Below are positions 38,580 to 46,210 of a stretch of DNA of 54,608 bases, one piece after another (positions within the stretch are counted from its first letter, which is position 1; each line of letters starts with the position of its first letter). Under the pieces are notes generated by a model. That model was not told the DNA's origin, did no database searches, and worked only from the letters and a program-made list of their open reading frames with translations. Origin of the DNA: a virus. The translations under genes and the position numbers were made by a program. The stretch covers positions 1-54,608 of IMG/VR virus record IMGVR_UViG_3300025904_000004, one strand, 5' to 3'.

Positions 38580-39580
38580 ATTCCTATTTTTGATGCCGCA
38601 TATTCCAGTATCTCTCTGCGGGCATTATTAATCTTATGGAAATTGTAATGCTCCTGGCAGAACTCCTGCAACTCTTGCCCTGCCTCTTTCTGCCGCTTCT
38701 TACTTTTAACCAGCCGGGTAATGTGGTTTATCCAGTCTGAACTGTTCTTACAATAGAGCAATGGCATTTCCTTATAAGGGTGGACGTCCGATGCCACCAC
38801 CGGCAATCCCAGGTTCGCGGCTTCCAATACTTTCAGGTTGCTCTTCATCCGATTGAACATTGAGTTAACTAGCGGTACCAGACAGATATCTGCGTCTTTG
38901 TATGCCTCGTAATAGCTGGTGATAGGCAGCGCCGGGATTAACTTGTACTGGTGTTTGAGGTTCGCCGTGTAGGTCTTCGCCATTTTATACCAGGTATCTT
39001 CTTCGCAATACCCAGCCATGACCATCTTTATTTTGGGTGAGATTGTATTGAGCCGGTAAGATGGAACGCCCAGCAGGTTTATATCTTCCTGGTGAGTGAT
39101 ACTCCCTTGCCAGAATAGCCGCGTTAAATAGTAAGGCTCTCTTTCGATATCATACTGTCCTAAATGCGGTATGGCATTAGGACATACGTGCACATTGGTA
39201 TTGAACCAGCGGACCTCTTCTGCCAGCCGTTCGTGAGTGGTGAGAACAACATCCGCATCTTTCAGGTGCTGTATCTGGTGGGCCGCAAAACCCTCACGCA
39301 GGTAATCCCGGTAAAGAATATGGTGCTCATCGAGCAGCCAGTAATCATCAATATCCACGCAGATTTTAAAGCCATGTTTTTTTTGCAGTTCGTGGATCTT
39401 CGGCATTTGCTCTATCGGCAGCACCCTGTTATAGATAAATAGGTCGCATCCTTTTTCAAAGTGTTCTTCCAGTAGGTTGTTGGTGATGAAGACATCCGGG
39501 CCATCCATGAGCATGAGTGGCATAATGATTCGGTGGAAGCAAGGGCCAGAGTCTTTATGTACAAAAGCGATTATGCGCAT
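38576..39580 (-). CDS. Glycosyltransferase, GT-B fold (GT4-like)
   Basis: This 334-residue protein has GT-B halves: MRIIAFVHKDSGPCFHRII at the N terminus, CVDIDDYWLLDEHHI, DADVVLTTHERLAEEVR, then a linker and the donor half with MVMAGYCEEDTWYKMAKTY, YEAYKDADICLVPLVNS and LKVLEAANLGLPVVASDVHP. The E-A-x-x-x-GxPVVAS site is typical of GT4. It begins the sugar cassette in transcription order, behind a hairpin (39594-39611). Confidence 0.85.
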   Translation of the reverse strand: MRIIAFVHKDSGPCFHRIIMPLMLMDGPDVFITNNLLEEHFEKGCDLFIYNRVLPIEQMPKIHELQKKHGFKICVDIDDYWLLDEHHILYRDYLREGFAAHQIQHLKDADVVLTTHERLAEEVRWFNTNVHVCPNAIPHLGQYDIEREPYYLTRLFWQGSITHQEDINLLGVPSYRLNTISPKIKMVMAGYCEEDTWYKMAKTYTANLKHQYKLIPALPITSYYEAYKDADICLVPLVNSMFNRMKSNLKVLEAANLGLPVVASDVHPYKEMPLLYCKNSSDWINHITRLVKSKKRQKEAGQELQEFCQEHYNFHKINNARREILEYAASKIGI

Positions 39581-39593
39581 GATTTAAAATAAT

Positions 39594-39611
39594 GGCGGCT
39601 TTGACACCGCC
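39594..39611 (-). terminator. Weak hairpin ahead of the sugar cassette
   Basis: GGCGG/CCGCC (5 bp) with an 8-base loop; on the minus strand ATTATTTT follows. It might be an attenuator between the 85-residue gene and the glycosyltransferase. Confidence 0.4.
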
Positions 39612-39618
39612 TTTGTAA

Positions 39619-39876
39619 TTAAACTAAATTTCCAGCCAGCGGTTGAATTGAAACAGTGCACTGACGGTAATTGTCATACCCATGGCCTGACGCTGTTAAG
39701 TTAATAACAGGTCCGACAGTAGTGGTAGTATTGAAATTCTGCTCTACCAAGCCGACAAGATGTGGCAACGCGTCATCAAATTCTGTTTTAGACATACCCG
39801 ATAATTTTTCGCTTTGTTCTTTGAGGGCAGCGACAATGTTTTCCGGCTTTCCGATTAATGTTATTGACCAGCTCAT
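39619..39876 (-). CDS. Conserved small phage protein
   Basis: This 85-residue protein starts MSWSITLIGKPENIVAALKE and has KTEFDDALPHLVGLVEQNFN and LTASGHGYDN. This plan is very common in Bacteroidota phages. Role unknown; it may be an assembly factor as it lies near terminase genes. Confidence 0.7.
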   Translation of the reverse strand: MSWSITLIGKPENIVAALKEQSEKLSGMSKTEFDDALPHLVGLVEQNFNTTTTVGPVINLTASGHGYDNYRQCTVSIQPLAGNLV

Positions 39877-39894
39877 AGTATTTAATTCGGACCG

Positions 39895-40080
39895 CTAAGC
39901 CGGTCCCTGCTTTTTAAAAGTTGCTTTATATTCCTCCACGGTCATTGTTGTTACATGATAGCTGCCGCATCTGCAGAGATATATCCTGAACATGGTGACA
40001 GGCAATTTTGTCCTTCTTGCCAGACTGACAACCTGCCGGCCTGCCCGGAATTCGGATATGTGTTTTTGCTTGCGGCACAT
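39895..40080 (-). CDS. Small zinc-ribbon-like protein
   Basis: This 61-residue basic protein has RIYLCRCGSYHVTTM, which recalls short Cys/His zinc sites (CxCxxxH). It ends KKQGPA just before a hairpin whose arms are GGACCG/CGGTCC. Small proteins with YxCxxCGxYHLT recur in phages. The shadow frame 39926-40114 is not supported. Confidence 0.6.
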   Translation of the reverse strand: MCRKQKHISEFRAGRQVVSLARRTKLPVTMFRIYLCRCGSYHVTTMTVEEYKATFKKQGPA

Positions 40081-40085
40081 TCATA

Positions 40086-40274
40086 TCAATATTTTTTCGG
40101 TCCGTTTGGCCCATAGCCCCACTTTGCGGGTATGTATTTACTATGATTGCCGTTGCTCACTTTTACCCGTTGCTCAGCGGCCCGACGCTCTTCTTCGCTA
40201 TTACGAACATCTAAAATCGGGATGACAATAGTTTCCCCCTTGCCATTTTTAACCTGTCTGCTTTGTACTTTCAT
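40086..40274 (-). CDS. Small hypothetical protein
   Basis: This 62-residue basic protein has GETIVIPILDVRNSEEERRA and ends HSKYIPAKWGYGPNGPKKY. It is packed 5 and 10 bases from its neighbours. No family recognised. Confidence 0.55.
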   Translation of the reverse strand: MKVQSRQVKNGKGETIVIPILDVRNSEEERRAAEQRVKVSNGNHSKYIPAKWGYGPNGPKKY

Positions 40275-40284
40275 AAAATTGTTT

Positions 40285-40617
40285 TTATAGAAATCTCATT
40301 TTTACTGCTGAATACATGGAGCCGGCGAATAGCCCCAATGCCATATGGAAAAAACAAAACGCCACCTGGTGAAAGACCAGCGACAATATCAGCGCAAACC
40401 ACGCGGATAAACATTTAACGCAGGTGAAAGGCTTCACTGATCCCAACTTCAAAACCTCCACCCATATAAATGCTAGGCTCAGCGCGAACGGAACCACCAA
40501 GTAACCTGGCACTACAGGGAAAACAGGAACATGGGGCCGGAAGCTGAACCCCATAAGGATGAAATAAGTAACCGCTATAACAATGGCCCATTGGATTATA
40601 GATGATGTAATTTTCAT
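40285..40617 (-). CDS. Membrane protein with CxxC-W motif (DUF1360-like)
   Basis: This 110-residue protein has three hydrophobic segments (about 7-25, 37-56, 73-98). A conserved-looking FTCVKCLSAWFALI at about 64-77 is like DUF1360 membrane proteins. It overlaps the sigma-like gene by four bases. Role unknown. Confidence 0.6.
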   Translation of the reverse strand: MKITSSIIQWAIVIAVTYFILMGFSFRPHVPVFPVVPGYLVVPFALSLAFIWVEVLKLGSVKPFTCVKCLSAWFALILSLVFHQVAFCFFHMALGLFAGSMYSAVKMRFL

Positions 40618-41204
40618 TTACCTACTTTTTGTTTGATGTTTTTAAATGATTTTTGAATGGTCTTATAAGCGCTGATATAAGGAATTCCTGTTTCGGCCTG
40701 GATTGCACGGTAGTTTCCATGTTTGAGATATAGATGAATAAGGCCCTTGTTGTACCAGTATTCCCGGTCTATTTCTTCGAGGGCCATATCCTCAACCAAC
40801 TCCCGCAATTCGCGCTCTTCGATGTCTATATTAAAATCTGCTTCAATTGCCTGAGATCTTTTAGTGAAGAAGGTTATCTCATCTTTTGTAAATTCCCTGC
40901 CTTGTTTACTGTTTTCCCATTCTCCATTAACATGGAGGCCATTATACTCTACCAAATGTTGCCGGTACTTCTTGGCAAATGGTGACGAGTTGGATTTTAT
41001 TTGGTTCAGAATAATCTTCACCACAAAAAAGTCAAGCTCCTTTCTTTCCGCCAGCCCGATTATCTTTTCTTCTGGTATCTCACAAACAATGGCAATCACC
41101 TCCATCTTTAAATCTTCCCGCAAGTGGTCGGGCTCCATCTTGCCAATGCAATCATTGAAATTCTTCCCGGTATAAAGCTTTTCTATAATCTGGTTCCGGG
41201 TCAC
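40614..41204 (-). CDS. Sigma-like/HTH transcription factor (putative)
   Basis: This 196-residue protein has ENFNDCIGKMEPDHLREDLK-like N-terminal helices, FFVVKIILNQIKSNSSPFAK, and a C-terminal part that ends with HGNYRAIQAETGIPYISAYK and IQKSFKNIKQK, a sigma-region-4-like helix-turn-helix. Related proteins in Bacteroidota phages are often called RNA polymerase sigma-like. It lies just after the small terminase gene, where a late regulator would fit. Its binding site is unknown; the TATTTACCAG motif is a candidate. Confidence 0.6.
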   Translation of the reverse strand: MTRNQIIEKLYTGKNFNDCIGKMEPDHLREDLKMEVIAIVCEIPEEKIIGLAERKELDFFVVKIILNQIKSNSSPFAKKYRQHLVEYNGLHVNGEWENSKQGREFTKDEITFFTKRSQAIEADFNIDIEERELRELVEDMALEEIDREYWYNKGLIHLYLKHGNYRAIQAETGIPYISAYKTIQKSFKNIKQKVGK

Positions 41205-41207
41205 TGG

Positions 41208-41687
41208 TTACAAGTTGAGTGTGATACGGAATGGTTGCGCCTCGTCTGTTGGTCCGGTTGGATTGGCGAGCGTTGCATCAACTTTCTCACCCAGTCCCAG
41301 TTTTCTGGCAATTATATTCGCATTAAAAGCACCAACAGCAGCTCCTTCGAACTGCTGCGTGATGATAATATTCTCTATCCGCTGTACGATGTATATAAAA
41401 TCTTCCGATAAATCGCGCTTCTTAAATGAATACCAATACTTTTCTGAGGCATCGAGATATGCACAAAGGCCTGATAATGTATATGGTCTGGCTATCGGAA
41501 CTTTTATTATGCGGTCTGTTCTTTCTTCCGCGGTCCTGTTTACCTCATTCTTGTGCCAAGGATGACCATCAATCCAGTTAAAATATTCTTCAGCGGCTTT
41601 CCATAATTCATTGTGATTTGCGAAAAGATATTCGCGACCGTGTTCAGAACGTAGTTTCCAGAATTGATTTCCCTTTGGAGCTGCCAT
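41208..41687 (-). CDS. terS: Terminase small subunit
   Basis: This 159-residue protein starts MAAPKGNQFWKLRSEHGREY with KAAEEYFNWIDGHPWHKNEV, YTLSGLCAYLDASEKYWYSF and VGAFNANIIARKLGLGEKVD. This matches DNA-packaging small subunits of the P22 gp3-like type common in Bacteroidota phages. It would recognise the packaging site, often within or near its own gene. The large subunit is 5.6 kb away. Confidence 0.85.
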   Translation of the reverse strand: MAAPKGNQFWKLRSEHGREYLFANHNELWKAAEEYFNWIDGHPWHKNEVNRTAEERTDRIIKVPIARPYTLSGLCAYLDASEKYWYSFKKRDLSEDFIYIVQRIENIIITQQFEGAAVGAFNANIIARKLGLGEKVDATLANPTGPTDEAQPFRITLNL

Positions 41688-41769
41688 AAACCAAATGTAC
41701 AGAATATTCTGAACGATATGAACACAGCGTTTCCGCTGAACGTGGTAAATGTTGTTAACACTTTATGCA

Positions 41770-41970
41770 CTATTCCTTTTCCTGAGTAAGCAAATAAAAC
41801 CTTTTGACCAACTCTCCGACCAATAAATCATAGTCTTCATTTGGCCTTGCTGGTATTTGGCCATAATGTATTTTTCCTGTTTTATACATCTCATCAGTCA
41901 TGCTGTCAACTTTATCCAGTAGCTCTTTATCGGTGAGTGTGCACAACCTGAAGTTTACTATTGCATTCAT
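41770..41970 (-). CDS. Small conserved phage protein
   Basis: This 66-residue protein has LCTLTDKELLDKVDSMTDEM, GQIPARPNEDYDLLVGELVK and a final LLTQEKE. The plan (TDKELLxKVDxMTDEMYxTGKIxxxQIPARPxEDYDLL) is very common in phages of this host group. Role unknown. It overlaps the gene upstream by 44 bases. Confidence 0.75.
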   Translation of the reverse strand: MNAIVNFRLCTLTDKELLDKVDSMTDEMYKTGKIHYGQIPARPNEDYDLLVGELVKRFYLLTQEKE

Positions 41971-42196
41971 TATCGTTAATTTTTATCGTTTTTGCTTTTC
42001 CTCTACTGTTAATTTTTACGCACCATGTACACCTGGCTGGATTGACCAGGTGCTGGATTGTTGCTTCGCAGTATTTTACTGCACCGTTTATGTGTCTCCG
42101 CAAATTCTCGTGGTGAGCTGCATCACAACCGAACTTTACATCTGGCCACCAGAATTCTTTTACTTCAATACCATCTATCAGTAGGGCTACAATCAT
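41927..42196 (-). CDS. Small hypothetical protein
   Basis: This 89-residue protein has LIDGIEVKEFWWPDVKFGCD, HHENLRRHINGAVKYCEATI and CTWCVKINSRGKAKTI. Three Cys and several His might bind a metal. It overlaps both neighbours. Family not recognised. Confidence 0.6.
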   Translation of the reverse strand: MIVALLIDGIEVKEFWWPDVKFGCDAAHHENLRRHINGAVKYCEATIQHLVNPARCTWCVKINSRGKAKTIKINDNECNSKLQVVHTHR

Positions 42197-42375
42197 GGTT
42201 TTATTTTTCTTAGCAATCTGCCAATCACGTTCACTTTTATACCGCCTGCAAATTCAACCAGCATGCTCCCGTTCCTTCCACGGATACATTTCCCATCTGG
42301 CCGGCGAACTGCTTGACATAGTTGCCCTTTATATTTTTCGTCAGTGAAGCGGTCACCCAGGTATTTATAGGTCAT
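42193..42375 (-). CDS. Small conserved phage protein
   Basis: This 60-residue basic protein has YKYLGDRFTDEKYKGQLCQA, VRRPDGKCIRGRNGSMLVEF and a final RLLRKIKP, a plan common in Bacteroidota phages. It overlaps neighbours by four bases. Role unknown. Confidence 0.7.
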   Translation of the reverse strand: MTYKYLGDRFTDEKYKGQLCQAVRRPDGKCIRGRNGSMLVEFAGGIKVNVIGRLLRKIKP

Positions 42376-42788
42376 GTTTCAAGTATTTCAATGCCATGCA
42401 CTTTTTTCATCAAGCGCTTTTTCTTTAAATATTCCCGGGTTCTGTGGCCTTTACTGTCTTCCACGATTTGTTTTCCATCAGCAGTGGTATAGGTGAAGTC
42501 AGCCTCATAGATTAAGCTATGGGTGCCCGGTGCATTTAGCTCGAACTGGACCTGCCTAGCCAGAAAACTAATTTTTCCTTCCTTCAGGGCCTTGCGTAAA
42601 ACCCGGTAACGCTTTGCTTCTTTCTGTGAATCGAAAGGAATACCGTCAACATAAGTGATATTGTTGCCGAATTTGCCTTTCTTCTTTTCTTCCTGCGGGG
42701 CAGGCGACGGCTCTTCAAATAGGTGCTTGTTGAGCCTGGCAGCTGCTGTGTTGCGGAAGTCTTCTATTCGGATAACTGGCTTTTTCAT
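42372..42788 (-). CDS. DUF1064 PD-(D/E)XK-like nuclease
   Basis: This 138-residue protein matches DUF1064: KFGNNITYVDGIPFDSQKEA, KRYRVLRKALKEGKISFLAR, IYEADFTYTT and KQIVEDSKGHRTREYLKKKR. The D-F-x-Y, EDSKG and K pattern is a restriction-endonuclease-like active site. Relatives may be Holliday junction resolvases. It lies in the replication operon between the DnaA-like gene and a small gene. Confidence 0.85.
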   Translation of the reverse strand: MKKPVIRIEDFRNTAAARLNKHLFEEPSPAPQEEKKKGKFGNNITYVDGIPFDSQKEAKRYRVLRKALKEGKISFLARQVQFELNAPGTHSLIYEADFTYTTADGKQIVEDSKGHRTREYLKKKRLMKKVHGIEILET

Positions 42789-43084
42789 TCCCCTATCAGT
42801 ATTTTAATTGCTGCCACATCATTCTTAACCCCCTCATCATAACACAATAGGTCATTAATAGTCTGTACAGAATGAATCACTGTCGTATGGTCCTTGTTGA
42901 ATAACTCTGAAATTTTCCTTTGGTTCATGTTTGTATACATGGTTAGCATATACATGGTCAATTGTCTTACGTAAACCACAGGCCTCTTCCGAGTATTGAG
43001 TTGTATTTCATGCAAAGCCATACCTTTGTGACTGAGAACGGCATCTACTACGGTTGACATGGTGGGTTTGAGTTTTGTAATCAT
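42785..43084 (-). CDS. Stand-alone DnaA domain IV-like DNA-binding protein
   Basis: This 99-residue protein is like the C-terminal DNA-binding domain of DnaA: RKRPVVYVRQLTMYMLTMYT then KISELFNKDHTTVIHSVQTI. The DHTTVxH signature binds DnaA boxes. It has no ATPase part. It lies next to DnaB and a replisome organiser, so it may mark the phage origin or divert host DnaA. The family match is clear; the role is inferred. Confidence 0.85.
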   Translation of the reverse strand: MITKLKPTMSTVVDAVLSHKGMALHEIQLNTRKRPVVYVRQLTMYMLTMYTNMNQRKISELFNKDHTTVIHSVQTINDLLCYDEGVKNDVAAIKILIGE

Positions 43085-43094
43085 TGGTTATTTT

Positions 43095-44582
43095 TTAAAA
43101 TTTCAAATCACTATTCTTGTCAAATAAATCAGAGACTGGTTTCCAACTGCCGGTCTTCTTTTCTGCCGGTCCCTGGGTATGTTCATAAGGAATAAATTTT
43201 TGAAACCATAGCCTTGCCTCAAAGTCAATCGTTTCCAGTGTGCCGTTTCTATGCTTGGCTATTTTCAAATGGGTGAGGCCCTTATTACTTTCGCCCATTT
43301 CGTTTGAATCCTCCTCACGGTAGAGAAACATTACCATATCAGCATCCTGCTCAATAGCGCCCGATTCGCGCAAGTCACTCAGCTGCGGGATCTTTCCTCC
43401 TTTCCTATCCTCGACCTTACGGCTCAGTTGACTGAGTGCTATAATAGGTATCTCCAGCTCTTTAGCGAGTATTTTCAACTGCCGGGAAATGGTTGATATC
43501 TCCTGTTCGCGGTTGTTGGTTTTACGGTCTTCCATGCCACTCATCAGCTGGATATAATCCACGATAATGAGCCCAATTTTATGCTTGCGTTTCATGCGCC
43601 TGGCCTTGCTTCTTAACTGGAAAACATTTACCGCGGCTGTATCATCAATATAAATTTTCATTTCGCTGATACGGTTTGAAGCCTCATCCAGTTTTACCAT
43701 TTCATCATTTGCCAGTTGCCCGTTCGTAATATGGTCCAGTAGTAATTCACCGTCTGCAGAAATGATTCTATCTACCAGCTGGCCAGTACTCATCTCCAGC
43801 GAAAAGAAACCAACCGGAACCTTGTATTGAAAATGAGTCGCTGCATTGCGTGCCAAATTAAGCGCAAAAGCTGTTTTACCCACTGAAGGCCTTGCGGCAA
43901 GAATAATCAAATCAGTAGGCTGCCAGCCGTGGGTTACGCGGTCAAGTTCTGCATAACCCGTATGAACTCCGGTCACGTGACGGTCTTGTTTACGCAATTC
44001 CGCAATTCTTGATAACCTGCTGACAACAACAGAAGAAATATCGCTGTAGCTTTTCACGTGGCCCCCAGTGGTAAGGACGGACATTTCCTTTTCAACCATG
44101 CCGATTGAATCAAAAACATCACTCGAGTCTTCATAGCCTTCATTGACCGCCATACTTCCAATCCGGATGAGCTCCCGGGCCATGAACTTTTGTAAAACAA
44201 TCCGGCAATGCGCCTCGATATTAGCGCTTGATACGACTGAATTTGTAAGGCGGGCAAGGAAATATGGACCGCCAATAGTTTCCAATTCTTCTTTAAACTT
44301 CAAATGTTCAACCAGGGTGAGTAAATCAATTGGACTATTCTTCTGCTGCAGCTCTTGCATGGCTTTAAAAATCCGCTGATGGGCATCCATGTAAAAACAT
44401 TCCGGGCGAAGTATTTCGGCCACAATATCAAAAACGTTTTTTTCCAGCATAACCCCTCCCAGTACTGCCTCTTCGAGCTCCTTGGCTTGTGGCGGAACCT
44501 TACCATAAACCGCGGTGCTTAGGTCAATCTTGCTCAGCTGTGCTTTGTTTAATTTAGTTCTATCGTATTTTGAATCTCTCAT
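43095..44582 (-). CDS. dnaB: Replicative DNA helicase DnaB
   Basis: This 495-residue protein is a full DnaB. The N-terminal domain has PPQAKELEEAVLGGVML and MDAHQRIFKAMQEL. The RecA-like domain has Walker A ARPSVGKT (230-237), Walker B IIVDYIQLM (339-347) and IIALSQLSRKVEDRKGG with QLSDLRESGAIEQDADMVMF. It overlaps the organiser gene by four bases. It would unwind the phage fork with host primase and polymerase, since no phage polymerase was seen. Confidence 0.95.
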   Translation of the reverse strand: MRDSKYDRTKLNKAQLSKIDLSTAVYGKVPPQAKELEEAVLGGVMLEKNVFDIVAEILRPECFYMDAHQRIFKAMQELQQKNSPIDLLTLVEHLKFKEELETIGGPYFLARLTNSVVSSANIEAHCRIVLQKFMARELIRIGSMAVNEGYEDSSDVFDSIGMVEKEMSVLTTGGHVKSYSDISSVVVSRLSRIAELRKQDRHVTGVHTGYAELDRVTHGWQPTDLIILAARPSVGKTAFALNLARNAATHFQYKVPVGFFSLEMSTGQLVDRIISADGELLLDHITNGQLANDEMVKLDEASNRISEMKIYIDDTAAVNVFQLRSKARRMKRKHKIGLIIVDYIQLMSGMEDRKTNNREQEISTISRQLKILAKELEIPIIALSQLSRKVEDRKGGKIPQLSDLRESGAIEQDADMVMFLYREEDSNEMGESNKGLTHLKIAKHRNGTLETIDFEARLWFQKFIPYEHTQGPAEKKTGSWKPVSDLFDKNSDLKF

Positions 44583-45517
44583 TTAAATTTTCCCTCCAAA
44601 ATTTCTGAATAAGTTTTTTCTGAGCGAATTAGATAATTGAAATCAACCTTCCACCCACTGGAATTTTCTCCTCTCATTGCCGGTCTTTCCCTTATTGCAC
44701 TGAGAATTCCGAAAAAATCAAAAGAAGATTCTGCAAGCCTTGTCCGTAACTTTTGACGACGGTCCGCGGTAAGCTCTATTTGGCGGTCAATCAGTTTATA
44801 CCTGATAGCAAAAATGTTCCACGTGTCAATATATGGCTCTGGGAATTGAGGTTTATTTTCTTCAATGAAGTTTTTAAGGTCTGACCAAATTGAAATAGTA
44901 TCCTTATTCGCAAATGATTCACACAACTCCGTATATTTCTTTTTCAGTCCTTTATCCTTCACCCGGTCTGCTTCGATAGAAGCAGAAAGATTATTCCTTT
45001 TCCTAATTCCTTCTTCTTTATTATCCTTTATTATATTTGTCGTTTCCCCGTCGCCTGACTGTCGCTTCAATGTCGCCTTTTGCGTCTTTTCATTGTCTTC
45101 TTCATTAATATAACCATATGATTCTTCGTCAACTGAGCCGTCTCCTTTGCGTCTTTTTTGTAAGTTTTTTCCGCTGTGCTTTTCATAGTTTGTGAGTGTG
45201 ATAACAGAGATGCCATTTTGCTTTTCAATTGAGATCATTTGTTGGCTACGCAATAATTCGAGAAAGTCTGAGACTTTTGAGTTGCTCCATCCCCAGGCTT
45301 CCATTAAGTAACGGACGCTTGCTATTATTTGTCCTTTGTTTTTACTGATTATTTTACCCTTAATCATTTCCGTTACTTCTTCACTGAAGGATGCTTTTCG
45401 AATTAAGTCCAGCCACGCCTCAAAGCGGCTAAAGGCTCTCTTTTCGTTCCACAAAAAATGCTTGAACAGAGATCTGCTTATTTTTATATAGGCTACTAAC
45501 TCGTCCTGGTTGTTCAT
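44579..45517 (-). CDS. Replisome organiser/helicase loader-like protein
   Basis: This 312-residue protein has an N-terminal winged helix (YIKISRSLFKHFLWNEKRAF; RFEAWLDLIRKASF; WGWSNSKVSDFLELLRSQQM). A charged linker follows, then a C-terminal part with LTADRRQKLRTRLAESSFDF and GWKVDFNYLIRSE. This plan is that of phage replication initiators that load DnaB. It is just upstream of dnaB, as expected. Confidence 0.8.
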   Translation of the reverse strand: MNNQDELVAYIKISRSLFKHFLWNEKRAFSRFEAWLDLIRKASFSEEVTEMIKGKIISKNKGQIIASVRYLMEAWGWSNSKVSDFLELLRSQQMISIEKQNGISVITLTNYEKHSGKNLQKRRKGDGSVDEESYGYINEEDNEKTQKATLKRQSGDGETTNIIKDNKEEGIRKRNNLSASIEADRVKDKGLKKKYTELCESFANKDTISIWSDLKNFIEENKPQFPEPYIDTWNIFAIRYKLIDRQIELTADRRQKLRTRLAESSFDFFGILSAIRERPAMRGENSSGWKVDFNYLIRSEKTYSEILEGKFK

Positions 45518-45520
45518 AAA

Positions 45521-45994
45521 CTAAAACTCTAAATCTTCCGTAGGTTCTTTGTTTTCCCCTTTTGTCGGTTTTGGTATTGCTGCAATGGCTGTTAATAATA
45601 TTTCGTTGATTTCTCCTCTTATAGCCAGGTCAGTAATAACATCATGAAAAAGGCTCGTCCCTAAAAAATTGATGGCGCCCTGAAGTAATGCAGCTAGGTG
45701 GTCAAGCTCAGTGTTGAAATGGCCGGCTTCCAAAAAAGCGCGGATTATTTCCTGCTTGTTACCCTTAGCCTCTTCCTCTTCAGAATGACAACCTTCGCAC
45801 AGGGTAACTAAAACCTCTGTCTTATAGTCCCAAGGGTCTTTACCAAAATCGTAATATTTGTGATGAACGTGAAGTGTATTGTTTTTATCACCACATTTTT
45901 TACAGGTGAAGTCATCACGTTGTAATATTTGCAAGCGCACACGCTGCCAGCGAGGGTCCTTTAGTTTCTGTGAATAAGTCTGTTTGTTCTCCAT
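45521..45994 (-). CDS. HNH endonuclease
   Basis: This 157-residue protein has a typical HNH: FTCKKCGDKNNTLHVHHKYY with C31, C34, H42, H44 and H45, then LCEGCHSEEEE with C66, C69 and H70. The N terminus WQRVRLQILQRDDFTC is the usual lead-in. The C-terminal half is helical. It may be a homing-type or DNA-processing nuclease of the replication operon. Confidence 0.88.
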   Translation of the reverse strand: MENKQTYSQKLKDPRWQRVRLQILQRDDFTCKKCGDKNNTLHVHHKYYDFGKDPWDYKTEVLVTLCEGCHSEEEEAKGNKQEIIRAFLEAGHFNTELDHLAALLQGAINFLGTSLFHDVITDLAIRGEINEILLTAIAAIPKPTKGENKEPTEDLEF

Positions 45995-45995
45995 A

Positions 45996-46193
45996 TTAGA
46001 AAATTTCTCCTTGGTTACTCTTTTGAATTTTTACCTCTTCTGATATTATAGCATCTACTTCACGCTCGAGGCGTTTAGCCTTCTCCAGGTCTGTACCTGC
46101 CCTGTATTTGAAATACTCTTTTTGCCATCCGCGCATCTGCCTGGTCTTATCCAGCAGGCGGTCATACTTCTTTTGCAGTTCATCCTGTGTCAT
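45996..46193 (-). CDS. Small helical protein
   Basis: ATG 46193 (65 residues) is preferred over 46232, which would overlap the helicase gene. The product is helical and charged: QKKYDRLLDKTRQMRGWQKE and EKAKRLEREVDAIISEEVKI. It may form a coiled coil. Role unknown. Confidence 0.65.
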   Translation of the reverse strand: MTQDELQKKYDRLLDKTRQMRGWQKEYFKYRAGTDLEKAKRLEREVDAIISEEVKIQKSNQGEIF

Positions 46194-46210
46194 GATGATT
46201 ATTTTTGAGA

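Noticed and set aside
41540-41770. Minus-strand open frame over the terS start
   Set aside because: It is a shadow of terS in another frame; terS has a clear family match and start.
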